From contig JBDKFK010000006.1 in assembly GCA_039798745.1 (NCBI GenBank), positions 3,052 to 67,051 on the forward strand: DNA of 64,000 nucleotides. Reading direction: 5' to 3'. This document shows, in pieces, positions 49,252 through 59,532 of the stretch (position 1 is the stretch's first letter; each line of letters begins with the position of its first letter). The notes beneath the pieces were generated by a model. It ran no database searches and had not been told where the DNA came from. It saw nothing but the letters and a program-made list of their open reading frames with translations. The DNA is from JBDKFK01 sp039798745 (GTDB lineage: Bacteria > Patescibacteriota > Microgenomatia > UBA1406 > GWC2-37-13). The position numbers and the translations under genes were made by a program.

Positions 49252-49761
49252 ATGCGGTCAATACGTATACAGGGAAAAGGGGCTACAAAAGGTTTTACAT
49301 TCTTGGAGCTGATGCTTGTGATTGTTATCCTTGGAGTACTCGCAGCACTCATCTCAGGAAACTTTGTAACCTCACTTAAGAAAGGACGTGACGCTCGTAG
49401 AAAGACAGACCTTGATCAGATTCAAAAATCCCTTGAGTTATACTACGAAGATAAACGGGCATATCCCACACCTGCAGCTGTTAATCCCAAACTTCCGTTT
49501 CAAGCAAGCTTCTGTGAGACCAACCCCTGTAATACAACAAAAGTATATATGCAGAGAATGCCGGGTGACCCAACGTCGGGCAATACCTACGATTACGAGT
49601 CTGATGGAACATACTACAAACTATATTCCTGCATGGAGAATAACCTGGATCAGGGACCGGGAGTAGATCAGAGCGGATATCAATACGAGAGTAGTGGTGC
49701 CACCAGCTGTGGAGACTGCGGTGTCTGCAAGTACAAGGTAACGAGTTCAAACTCACAGTAA
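49252..49761 (+). CDS. Type IV pilin-like protein
   Basis: 169 aa. TKGFTFLELMLVIVILGVLAALISG with Gly at -1; KKGRDARRKTDLDQIQKSLELYYEDKRAYP is the family's alpha-1 and first loop. It follows the candidate major pilin by 5 nt. Cys pairs are frequent (CGDCGVCK). Probably co-expressed with the major pilin. Confidence 0.87.
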   Translation: MRSIRIQGKGATKGFTFLELMLVIVILGVLAALISGNFVTSLKKGRDARRKTDLDQIQKSLELYYEDKRAYPTPAAVNPKLPFQASFCETNPCNTTKVYMQRMPGDPTSGNTYDYESDGTYYKLYSCMENNLDQGPGVDQSGYQYESSGATSCGDCGVCKYKVTSSNSQ

Positions 49762-49778
49762 TACGTACGATGTCATTC

Positions 49779-51992
49779 TTATAATGCTTCCAGTTCTTTC
49801 TTTACTTCTCCATCCTCGGCGTTGAGTGACTTAAGTATATACTCAAATGTCTCGCGTGCACCCTTTGTATCGCCATACTTTTTCTGTAGTTGTCCTTTGA
49901 GGTAATAGGAATCACGATAATCGGGCTTAAGTTTTATGGCGTTGTCGATGGCAGCTATTGATTTGCTCTGAAGCTCGGTTTTTTTGGCCGCGTCCTTGGC
50001 CTCATCCTCCATTAACGAATAGAAAAGAGCAATGCTGTAGGGTATTTTGCTATCTGTTGGAGCTATCTCAGCAACTGTCATAAGACCCTGTAAGCCTATG
50101 TCAAGATATTTGGGATCCAGTGTAATCTGATAGAAAAGGTAGTCGTTTTTTACAAACGTTTTCCAGTACAACATATTTTTGGGCGATACCTTCAGACTAT
50201 GTTTATTGTAATAATCAGATAACGACATAAGTTTCTTTGCTGTTTCTTTTTCCTTTTGATATGCAGCTGCATAGGCAAGATTGGCAAGATAGTACGACAG
50301 CTTGTCTTCATAGACATGTTCGTAGTGCATATCCAAAGACTCTTGCACCAAGGTCGAGGCGCTCTGATAATCACCCGATTTTGCGTATCTATCGGCCGCT
50401 GCATACTTGATATCGGCGTACAGATAATTTATTACAAACAGCGTTGCATAACCAGCTGTAAGAAGTACGCTTACAAAGAGTGCTCTCTGAGGATATGTTT
50501 GTTTGCTGTGACGATACACTAATACCGTTTCAGCAGCCGGTTTATGCAACAGCACAATAAACATAGCGGGAATAAGATAAAAGTACAGATTAACCGCAGT
50601 GATAGAGAAACCTAAGAAATTGGTAAGAAGAATAGTTCCGTATGCGAGAATCAGAAACACGGGGAGAAGATGATAATAGTTTGAGTAATACTCTTTATCT
50701 TTTTCCGCGTGTTTTTTGTTCATGATGTCTTCATAGATAAGCTTTCCTGCAAGAAAAAATACAGTGAGGATCATGAGAATGTAAGTAATGATACCCACAT
50801 AGCCCGTTGTTGCAAAGTAATTGAGATATTCATTGTGAGCTTTGTTATAGAGATAGTCCCACTCAGAGGTAAGATTGTGTATCTGAGGACGAACAAAGTA
50901 ATATGCATAGGCAAATGTTTCTACACCTGTACCGAACAGAGGATACCTATTTCCCAGCTCTGTAGCACCTTGCCAGACTATCTTGCGAATCACAAGGGAA
51001 TCAGTTATGTCTGTATTAAATGCTACATCTCCGGCAGGATTGGGTGATACAGGAGCAGCTTTAGGCTTTGCATCTGTCTGTTGTTTCTGCGGAGCATAGG
51101 TTGAGAGGCTAAGATATTTATCTATCGCAACTATTCCTGTTTTATAGTAGAGCACAGGGATAATGAGGACCAATAGAACTGGTATATAAAGCTTAACAAA
51201 GTTTTTACTCTCTTTTTTTAGAAGTATTAACCAAAATATAGGAAGAACGGTAATTCCAACAAAAACCGCGACAAGAGCTGATCTTGATTTGGTATATATA
51301 ATTCCCGTCGAAACAAACATCGTGTATATAAACCATGCCAACGCAACCGACCGCTGCTTTAGAGAGGCATTCACAAATCCATATGCGCTATTAAGAAGAA
51401 AATAGAGACCAATAAAGAAATGAATAGCCAGATAAGCGCCCAACCAATTGGGTTGGCCCAACGTCGAGAACATACGTTCGGCTGGTCTAAACTGATCAGT
51501 CCAGCAACTATTAGTGAACTGTCCCGAAAACACGTAGCAGGACATATCATGTCCAAATCTTCCGGGCAGTCCCCACAATATTACAACGAATGACGCGAAA
51601 CATGATATTTTGAGGAGTCGGATCACAGAGCTTCTGTCAAAATGATTAATGAAGGCATAAAGTAGAATCACATACGATATAATGGATAATAAGCCACCAT
51701 TAAAACGGCCATAGTATCCAAAGATTGAGGTATGAACGTCAATAGAAAAGATGGTGGAGATAATTTGAGATGAAAGAAACGCTAAAACGCCTATTGAGAG
51801 CCATTTATTATTTATAAAATGTTTTTTGTATATAATTATCTCTATAGCCCAGAGGGAGGCAATAAATATTGTCATCCCGTAGATAAGAAGCATTTTATTA
51901 AATTCAAACAGCTCGGATGTTGATGAATTCATTACTAACGGAGCAGTAAAAAAGAGCACATAGTAAAGCACGCGAATTATTTTAGAATACAT
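49779..51992 (-). CDS. O-antigen ligase/Wzy-like membrane protein with TPR tail
   Basis: 737 aa from the ATG at 51992; a further in-frame start at 52028 lies inside the divergent gene. About 12 transmembrane helices; the motif EWDYLYNKAHNEYLNYFATTGYVG is the Wzy_C/WaaL-type loop with the conserved HN. TPR repeats fill the last ~200 residues. Could ligate or polymerise surface glycans, or glycosylate pilins in view of the neighbourhood. Its start codon directly abuts that of the MreB-like gene. Confidence 0.8.
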   Translation of the reverse strand: MYSKIIRVLYYVLFFTAPLVMNSSTSELFEFNKMLLIYGMTIFIASLWAIEIIIYKKHFINNKWLSIGVLAFLSSQIISTIFSIDVHTSIFGYYGRFNGGLLSIISYVILLYAFINHFDRSSVIRLLKISCFASFVVILWGLPGRFGHDMSCYVFSGQFTNSCWTDQFRPAERMFSTLGQPNWLGAYLAIHFFIGLYFLLNSAYGFVNASLKQRSVALAWFIYTMFVSTGIIYTKSRSALVAVFVGITVLPIFWLILLKKESKNFVKLYIPVLLVLIIPVLYYKTGIVAIDKYLSLSTYAPQKQQTDAKPKAAPVSPNPAGDVAFNTDITDSLVIRKIVWQGATELGNRYPLFGTGVETFAYAYYFVRPQIHNLTSEWDYLYNKAHNEYLNYFATTGYVGIITYILMILTVFFLAGKLIYEDIMNKKHAEKDKEYYSNYYHLLPVFLILAYGTILLTNFLGFSITAVNLYFYLIPAMFIVLLHKPAAETVLVYRHSKQTYPQRALFVSVLLTAGYATLFVINYLYADIKYAAADRYAKSGDYQSASTLVQESLDMHYEHVYEDKLSYYLANLAYAAAYQKEKETAKKLMSLSDYYNKHSLKVSPKNMLYWKTFVKNDYLFYQITLDPKYLDIGLQGLMTVAEIAPTDSKIPYSIALFYSLMEDEAKDAAKKTELQSKSIAAIDNAIKLKPDYRDSYYLKGQLQKKYGDTKGARETFEYILKSLNAEDGEVKKELEAL

Positions 51993-53054
51993 ATGAGTAA
52001 TTTTATCCAAAAACTTAAGAATTTTCACCTTCCATTTTTTTCGTCAATGCGGGTGTATTTTGATTTGGGAACTTCAACCACCCGTATTGCGGTAAAAGAT
52101 AAGGGAATTGTGCTTAAAGATCCTACTTATCTGGGATATAATTCAAAAATTCGTGAATATATCTTTTTCGGCAATGAGGCAAAAGTTATAGTCGGAAAGA
52201 CTCCTGACTTCATCAAGATCAGCAGACCGATGATAAACGGAATTCTCTCAGACTTCGACGCCGAAGTTGCTCTTATCTCAAAATTTATTGAGAAATCGAT
52301 TTATCCTTATTTTTCCCAGCACAGACTTATAAGGCCAACTCTAAGTGCTCTTACCGTAATTCCATCCATAGCAACAGAGATAGAGCACAAAGCTATCCAA
52401 GAAGCTCTTAACAAGGCTGGATGCAGTGAAGTCGCCCTTGTAGAGAAATCTTTGGCAACAGCTGCGGGATGCGGATTTGACATCTTCTCTCATCAGCCAC
52501 ACTTTATTATTGATCTTGGGGGCGGCCTTATCGAACTTAGTATTATAAGCGGAGGCGGAATAGTGGCTCAAAAGACGCTAAAAAATGCCGGCGATCATAT
52601 GAATAAGCTTATTAGTAACTATATGTATCTGAAACATGGGATTATCCTCGGTGAGCAGACAAGCGAAGATCTCAAAATTGGCCTTCTCAACTTCGTAAAT
52701 GAAGAAAAAACAGTAACAGTACGAGGCAAATCGCTGGAAACAGGCCTACCCAAGTCTGTACGGGTAAAGTCTTCAGATATAAAAGAAGCATTATTGACTA
52801 ATTTTAACCAGATAATTGATGCTGCGAAAGAACTTATTGAGCTTTCACCGCCTGAGATTGCTGATGAAGTCTTTAATAATGGCATTACTCTCGCGGGTAA
52901 TTTGTCTGCTATCAAGGGAATTGACCAATTATTTGCTCAGGAACTCAAAGTAGAGTCCTATATCGCGGAGCGCTCCCTAGACGCTACAATTTATGGTCTT
53001 ATTTTGCTCGACAGACAGCCGGAAAACCTGTTTAAACTCTTCGGATATAAATAA
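51993..53054 (+). CDS. mreB: MreB/Mbl-like actin-family protein
   Basis: 353 aa. Phosphate-1 VYFDLGTSTTRIAVKDKGIVLKDPT, phosphate-2 FIIDLGGGLIELSII and the adenosine loop GITLAGNLSAI are the MreB-type nucleotide-binding motifs; SALTVIPSIATEIEHKAIQEALNKAG matches MreB. Directs lateral wall synthesis. Divergences from canonical MreB (e.g. GIVLKDP for the usual NEPS region) leave a bacterial actin of another role possible. Starts exactly where the divergent gene starts. Confidence 0.85.
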   Translation: MSNFIQKLKNFHLPFFSSMRVYFDLGTSTTRIAVKDKGIVLKDPTYLGYNSKIREYIFFGNEAKVIVGKTPDFIKISRPMINGILSDFDAEVALISKFIEKSIYPYFSQHRLIRPTLSALTVIPSIATEIEHKAIQEALNKAGCSEVALVEKSLATAAGCGFDIFSHQPHFIIDLGGGLIELSIISGGGIVAQKTLKNAGDHMNKLISNYMYLKHGIILGEQTSEDLKIGLLNFVNEEKTVTVRGKSLETGLPKSVRVKSSDIKEALLTNFNQIIDAAKELIELSPPEIADEVFNNGITLAGNLSAIKGIDQLFAQELKVESYIAERSLDATIYGLILLDRQPENLFKLFGYK

Positions 53055-53154
53055 TAAAGCTGTTCTATTTCTTTCCATTATTAGCTTCATTATGTTATAA
53101 TATTACTATTAAGTCAGTCTTTTTATAGAGTTGTACTTCTACCTCAATTTGTGG

Positions 53155-53269
53155 TTGACATTTGAGTGAGGTTTGTATACAATCTAGGAACTGCTTTTTT
53201 AGGTAGATCTTTGACAATCGATCGAGTGCTATTTAGTTTGGTAATCGGGTTAGGAAGTCAATTCCTAAT
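53155..53269 (+). promoter_or_regulatory. 16S rRNA promoter and leader
   Basis: TTGACA (53155-53160), 17-bp spacer, TACAAT (53178-53183). The leader contains boxA-like TAGATCTTTGACAA (53204-53217) and the 5' arm of a processing stem: CAATCGA (53215-53221), GAGTG and GGGTTAGGAA (53247-53256), which pair with the 3' flank of 16S. Confidence 0.85.
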
Positions 53270-54813
<1,544 letters not shown>

Positions 54814-54936
54814 CTTTTTTTTAATAATCGCAAGATTATAGAAAGAAGAAAAATTGCAGAATTAACTTAAAAAAACCAACTGGAAAATCAAATTTTCCTA
54901 ACCCGTTTAGCAGATTAAATCACTCAGTCGATTGAT
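54814..54936 (+). other. 3' flank of 16S with processing stem and terminator
   Basis: TAATC/GATTA and GGAAAAT/ATTTTCC hairpins follow the 16S end. TTCCTAACCC (54895-54904), CACTC and TCGATTG (54928-54934) are complementary to the 16S leader, forming a long stem typical of RNase III processing. No downstream rRNA gene. Confidence 0.75.
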
Positions 54937-55311
54937 TCACTTCATGAAGACAAGCGAGTATATCGCAAGACCAATACCAGCAACAACTCCTCCGATGGAG
55001 TATGTCTGGTACAAGATATATATAGCATGATTGTCTAATTTTTTAAAACCAAAATCCGTAGGTCTATAGCGCTTATCGGCAGTAAACTGATGTGAAAACC
55101 AGTAAATCATTTCTCCAAAATAGCGCACCGCAATATAGATGCCAAACATTGAAAGCATGAACCGTATGGAAATAAATCCTAAGAGTACTATAGCAATACT
55201 CAGAGGAAGTAAGACAATAAGATCACCTTTTACAAAAAAAAGGAGTAGTTTGAGAGGCACTGGCAGTTCAGTAAAAAACCATGTATTGTCTATCTTACGA
55301 ATATCTTTCAT
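54937..55311 (-). CDS. Small multi-pass membrane protein
   Basis: 124 aa from the ATG at 55311, 6 nt after TATAAT. Three hydrophobic segments (around 20-48, 52-70 and 98-120). No recognised family. It converges on the 16S gene; its last codons lie next to the 3' arm of the 16S processing stem. Confidence 0.6.
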   Translation of the reverse strand: MKDIRKIDNTWFFTELPVPLKLLLFFVKGDLIVLLPLSIAIVLLGFISIRFMLSMFGIYIAVRYFGEMIYWFSHQFTADKRYRPTDFGFKKLDNHAIYILYQTYSIGGVVAGIGLAIYSLVFMK

Positions 55312-55339
55312 ATCTTCATTATAGCAGCCCACAAAAAAA

Positions 55340-55363
55340 CCACGTCGTTCGCGAACGACGTGG
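55340..55363 (-). terminator. Perfect palindromic terminator
   Basis: CCACGTCGTTCG pairs with CGAACGACGTGG, an uninterrupted 24-nt palindrome; on the minus strand it is followed by TTTTTTT. It ends the MgtE-like/Nramp/SAM-hydrolase operon. Confidence 0.9.
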
Positions 55364-55383
55364 CGGGGCCTTGAGTTTCAAAA

Positions 55384-56211
55384 TTATTTCTTCTCGATGA
55401 AGATTTCCTGTCCCGGTCTTGCGTGATTAAACTCATGCGCACCGGTTGTCGGATGATCTTCTGTAAAATGTCTCCAGATAGATACTTCCATGAATGGATT
55501 ATCTCTCATACCCGACGATCCCGGATATATTACGAGCTCTCCCGGTGTTCCACCAAAAAGATTGCTCACATGTTTTACTTTCTTTTCTACATTATTTATA
55601 CGAATCTTTACATATTCACCCAGTTCACATTTTCCTTTTAACTCTTCTCGCGTTATGTTTGTTTTGATATTACCGTAATTATCAACATGTCCTACAAAAT
55701 GTCCTTGTACCGTAGGGATAATGTTTGACGATGCTTCTTCCATATCGAGTTCATCTTCCATCTCATCCATAAGATGGGCGGAGACACGCGAGTATAAATC
55801 TCTGGATCGGAACTGACTCCCCTTATCCAAACCGCCGTAATGATACACTTCCTCTATCTTGTGTTTAATGAGAGAAAAATCGTATCCGGCATTGGGACCA
55901 CAGAGAAACATTCCTGATTTAAGTCGAATAACTATGAATTCCGCGCCCTTTGACTGCTCTACGCCTTCTTTAGTTTGCAGTCGTGGATCGGTATTCTGGA
56001 AAATAACGGTCTCCATTGGATGTCCATATCGTTCTTCTACCTCGACCAACTGCTGAAGGATATATGACGTATGAAAGCTAGAAGGTGTTGAAGCAACAAA
56101 TGTAATATTTGGATTACTTCCATCTTTCAAAAAACCCTCTACCGCGGTTCTTACTTCCTGATTAGTAACAGAATCGTGTGCCCAATCGGCCACTACAATA
56201 AGTTTTTTCAT
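55384..56211 (-). CDS. SAM hydrolase/hydroxide adenosyltransferase-like (DUF62) protein
   Basis: 275 aa. The N-domain starts LIVVADWAHDSVTNQEVRTAVEGFL with the conserved Asp pair of the SAM fluorinase/chlorinase/hydroxide-adenosyltransferase superfamily; GHFVGHVDNYGNIKTNI starts the C-domain and LVIYPGSSGMRDN follows. Such enzymes split SAM into adenosine and methionine (or transfer hydroxide). Five nt after the Nramp-like gene, so likely co-transcribed. Terminator at 55340-55363. Confidence 0.8.
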   Translation of the reverse strand: MKKLIVVADWAHDSVTNQEVRTAVEGFLKDGSNPNITFVASTPSSFHTSYILQQLVEVEERYGHPMETVIFQNTDPRLQTKEGVEQSKGAEFIVIRLKSGMFLCGPNAGYDFSLIKHKIEEVYHYGGLDKGSQFRSRDLYSRVSAHLMDEMEDELDMEEASSNIIPTVQGHFVGHVDNYGNIKTNITREELKGKCELGEYVKIRINNVEKKVKHVSNLFGGTPGELVIYPGSSGMRDNPFMEVSIWRHFTEDHPTTGAHEFNHARPGQEIFIEKK

Positions 56212-56216
56212 TGTGG

Positions 56217-57464
56217 TTAAAAATTAAATAATGAGCTTGTAACTGCAAAGATTGCAGCGAATATTATAACTATAGTAGCTATAACAGATATGTAATTATA
56301 CCACTTGTTATTTGTATATTCACCCATCAATTCCTTGTTGTTTGTTATCTTTATTAGGAAGTATAGTATTACCGGAAGTATTACGGCGTTAAGTGATTGA
56401 GAGTATACCACTACTTTAAACAAAGAGATTGAAGGCAGCATCACAATAAGTGCAGCTATGATAAGCTGAAACAAAAATATTCCATAGAAAAGTTTACCCC
56501 GATTATAGGGAGTATCCAGGCTTCCCTCGTATCCAAAAAATTCAGAAAATGCGTATGCCGTTGAAAGTGAAATAATAATAATACCCATAATTGCAGCATT
56601 TAAAAGTCCCACTCCGAAGAGAACGCCTGCAAGCTCACCCGCGAAAGGTCGTATAGATAACGACGCCTGCTCGCCGGAAGTTAGAGGAATTTTATTTACA
56701 AAAAGGGTAGCTGCGGTAGCAATAATCATAAAGAACGAAAAGAAGTCCGTCAAAAGCGCGCCAAAATATGTTTCTACCTGTGAAAATTTAAGCTTTTCAA
56801 CAGAGAGTTTTTTATCGTTAATAAAGCTCTGGATAAAAAACTGCCCCCATGGCGTGATAGTTGTACCGAGCACTGCGATTGCAGTAATAATGTAGTCTTT
56901 AGATACCTGAATGTTTCCGGGGTTTACCAAACTTGTTAGGGCAAGATGCCAGTTAGGGTTTGATTTTACTGCCGATATGACATACGAAAAATACAAAAGA
57001 ATTCCTATGAGAAATATGCGTTGGTTAATCTCATAATTACCTTGAGTTACAAAGATAAATGCAAAAACCACAACAAGAATAATGAAAGGGATTGTAGGGA
57101 TATTAAACATTACACTTGTAGTTTTTAATGCTGAAAAGTTTGCAACAATCGTTCCCATATTTGCAATAAACAGAAGACAGAACATGAGCAAGGCTACCTT
57201 AATGCCATACCTTTCCCGAATAATGTCACCTAATCCTTTACCCGTCACAATACCTATACGTACACCCATTTCCTGTGTTACCGCAAGAAGTATAGTGATA
57301 AGCAGTAACGGGAATAACATGGAGTATCCAAATTTTGCGCCCGCTAGTGAGTAGGTCGCCACACCTGCGGCATCATTATCCGAAATTGCTGTAATAGTTG
57401 CTGGTCCAAACACCGCAAAGAACATAGCCAATCTTGGTGTAAGTCCCATGAAAAAACGTTTCAT
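56217..57464 (-). CDS. Nramp-related metal transporter
   Basis: 415 aa, about 11 transmembrane helices. The Nramp-family start GPATITAISDNDAAGVATYSL has SDNDAAG in place of the DPGN metal-binding motif in TM1; TM6 reads TTITPWGQFF where classical Nramps have the metal-ligating MPH. These changes match Nramp-related Mg or other divalent transporters rather than Mn/Fe transporters. Its ATG overlaps the stop of an MgtE-sensor-like gene (ATGA), and a SAM-hydrolase-like gene follows. Confidence 0.8.
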   Translation of the reverse strand: MKRFFMGLTPRLAMFFAVFGPATITAISDNDAAGVATYSLAGAKFGYSMLFPLLLITILLAVTQEMGVRIGIVTGKGLGDIIRERYGIKVALLMFCLLFIANMGTIVANFSALKTTSVMFNIPTIPFIILVVVFAFIFVTQGNYEINQRIFLIGILLYFSYVISAVKSNPNWHLALTSLVNPGNIQVSKDYIITAIAVLGTTITPWGQFFIQSFINDKKLSVEKLKFSQVETYFGALLTDFFSFFMIIATAATLFVNKIPLTSGEQASLSIRPFAGELAGVLFGVGLLNAAIMGIIIISLSTAYAFSEFFGYEGSLDTPYNRGKLFYGIFLFQLIIAALIVMLPSISLFKVVVYSQSLNAVILPVILYFLIKITNNKELMGEYTNNKWYNYISVIATIVIIFAAIFAVTSSLFNF

Positions 57465-58669
57465 ATCAGTTCTAATATAAACTCAGAAATATCATCAATT
57501 GTTATCATACCCAGTAATTTTTTGTCCTTATCTATTACAGGAAGCGCTTGTAATTCATACTTTAGCATTTTTTTAATCGCAATATCCTCCGGTGTCGTAA
57601 GATGTACTACCACAACATCCTGTGTCATGAATCTATATGCTGGAGTATCGGGAAGTTGCATAATAAGCTCATGCAGATTAATCACACCAATCAACTGTTC
57701 CTGCTTATTAATTACATATACATAGTTCATAAATGAAAAATCTGCTGTCTGAGCGCGTATCTTATCAAGGATTACTTTTGCTGTATCATCAGGAGCCGCA
57801 ATCATATACTCGGATGTAAGAATTTCTCCGATAGGCGTTTTAGATAGACTTAATAGATACTCTATCTCATGCCGTTTCTCCTCACTCAGAAGTTTTACGA
57901 TCTGTTCCCGTTTTTTGGGCGAAAATGTAAGGAGTATGTCTACAGCCTCATCCGGATCAATAAGCGAAACAATCTTCGCGGTCTTTGTATCATTAAAATG
58001 CTTAAATAATGCGTTCTGATAATTAACATTTAAGTTTCCGATTACTTCGGCTGCAAACTCTTCGTCTAGTACATTAAGGATTTTTGTAATATTCTTAACG
58101 TTTGTTTGTTCAAGATAATCTGCCAAATCCTCAGGTCGTATTTTTTCTAGTTTCTCAAGCTCTGTTTTTAACTGAACTCTTCCCCGGGCTAGCTCAAGCG
58201 GTTGGATATCCGCCCATGAAAGAAAATTTGGTGCTATATGAATACCTAACTTCGTCGAGATATTCTGAACGCGTCTTTCTAACTTAAACCATCGTAAAAT
58301 ACCTAATATTCCAATATCCGCTCCTGCTACATAATATTGCGGCTTATCCTGAATGGCAATGTCGTTTACTCTTACGATCTTACTTCCTTTAATGTCAATA
58401 ATCTGTTTATCAAGTAAATTTTTCTCAATAAATAGTTCATTTTCCACCAGCTCAGACTTCTGATATTTTTTGCTTAATATAATTCTCTCTCTAATCTTCA
58501 ATACATATTCAATGGGAATTATAAGTGTCTGATGGCTGACTGCGTCGACAACCAATTTTTTTACATTTGGTTTATCGGTAGCGAGGAAGATAAGATCATT
58601 AAGTTTACCTACTCTGATACCGTCTTCTGTGTATACCGGTTTATTTTTTATTTCAGAAAAGTAAATCAT
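57461..58669 (-). CDS. MgtE-type magnesium-sensor-like protein without the transport domain (PRC + MgtE_N + CBS pair)
   Basis: 402 aa, no membrane helices. Residues 1-150 contain a PRC-barrel-like segment (VYTEDGIRVGKLNDLIFLA); ~160-285 the MgtE N-domain helical repeats (IRPEDLADYLEQTNVKNITKILNVL, MDPDEAV-like DPDEAVDILL); ~290-400 two CBS motifs ending MITIDDISEFI. In MgtE this cytosolic part senses Mg and gates the channel. Here the transport domain is absent, but an Nramp-related transporter follows with a 4-nt overlap. TATAAT lies 6 nt before the ATG. Confidence 0.8.
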   Translation of the reverse strand: MIYFSEIKNKPVYTEDGIRVGKLNDLIFLATDKPNVKKLVVDAVSHQTLIIPIEYVLKIRERIILSKKYQKSELVENELFIEKNLLDKQIIDIKGSKIVRVNDIAIQDKPQYYVAGADIGILGILRWFKLERRVQNISTKLGIHIAPNFLSWADIQPLELARGRVQLKTELEKLEKIRPEDLADYLEQTNVKNITKILNVLDEEFAAEVIGNLNVNYQNALFKHFNDTKTAKIVSLIDPDEAVDILLTFSPKKREQIVKLLSEEKRHEIEYLLSLSKTPIGEILTSEYMIAAPDDTAKVILDKIRAQTADFSFMNYVYVINKQEQLIGVINLHELIMQLPDTPAYRFMTQDVVVVHLTTPEDIAIKKMLKYELQALPVIDKDKKLLGMITIDDISEFILELI

Positions 58670-58776
58670 GCTGCAATTATACTACAGTAATACATATAAT
58701 ATACTCATAGTCGTATCAAACTCCTGCTTTCTACTTACTAAATTACTATTAGTATACATAAACTATACTATTTTCA

Positions 58777-59493
58777 TTACGGAGTCAACCCTATAATTTT
58801 CACGTTTGGCAATGTGGTACGTATTCTTTCAAGTTCCGCTGAATCTATAGGATTATTAGTTATGTCTATCTCTTTTAAGTTGATCCATTTATCAATCTCT
58901 ACAGGCAGTACTATTATATTATTATTTCTCAACGAAAGTATTTCCAGCGTTTGAATCTGAGTAAGCTCTTCCGGAAGAGCGTTAAGTTCATTGTGTGATA
59001 AGTCAAGCTTCCTAAGTTTTTTCAACGCACCAACTTCTGCAGGTAATACTGAGATTGCAGTGCCACCCAACTCAAGAATCCGTAGCTGAGACAGCAGACC
59101 AATCGTCGAGGGAATACTGATGATCTCAGTCGAATCTGTTACATCAAGGACTTCAAGCTTTCTTAGCTGACCAATTTCAAAAGGAACTGCGGTTAAGGTA
59201 GTACCTTGAAGTTTTAATTCCTTTAAATTACGAAGCGAAAGAAGCTCAGAGGACAACAGATTATATTCCTTAAAGCTTAGATCTAAGTAACAAATCCTTT
59301 CAGGATCTTTAAGAGCGCGTTCTTTATCAGTATATATTGTTTCATCAGTGCAGTGCTCAGCATTAAGCTTCGAAGTATTCACCGGCTGTATAGTTTTTTG
59401 CATCTCTGTTTCAAATAAAACAGTAAGCATGAGTAACATAGCGAGTATCACTAACGAAAATAGTATAACTATTCTTTGGGTTGTTATAGTCAT
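58777..59493 (-). CDS. Membrane-anchored leucine-rich-repeat protein
   Basis: 238 aa. N-terminal signal anchor (residues 6-27), then at least six 23-residue LRR units of the bacterial type (LRNLKELKLQGTTLTAVPFEIGQL, LRKLDLSHNELNALPEEL). Predicted extracytoplasmic, possibly a surface adhesion or recognition protein. TATACA lies close before the ATG. Confidence 0.8.
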   Translation of the reverse strand: MTITTQRIVILFSLVILAMLLMLTVLFETEMQKTIQPVNTSKLNAEHCTDETIYTDKERALKDPERICYLDLSFKEYNLLSSELLSLRNLKELKLQGTTLTAVPFEIGQLRKLEVLDVTDSTEIISIPSTIGLLSQLRILELGGTAISVLPAEVGALKKLRKLDLSHNELNALPEELTQIQTLEILSLRNNNIIVLPVEIDKWINLKEIDITNNPIDSAELERIRTTLPNVKIIGLTP

Positions 59494-59532
59494 AATGCTG
59501 TATATTTATAATGAATAACGAAGAATTCAACA

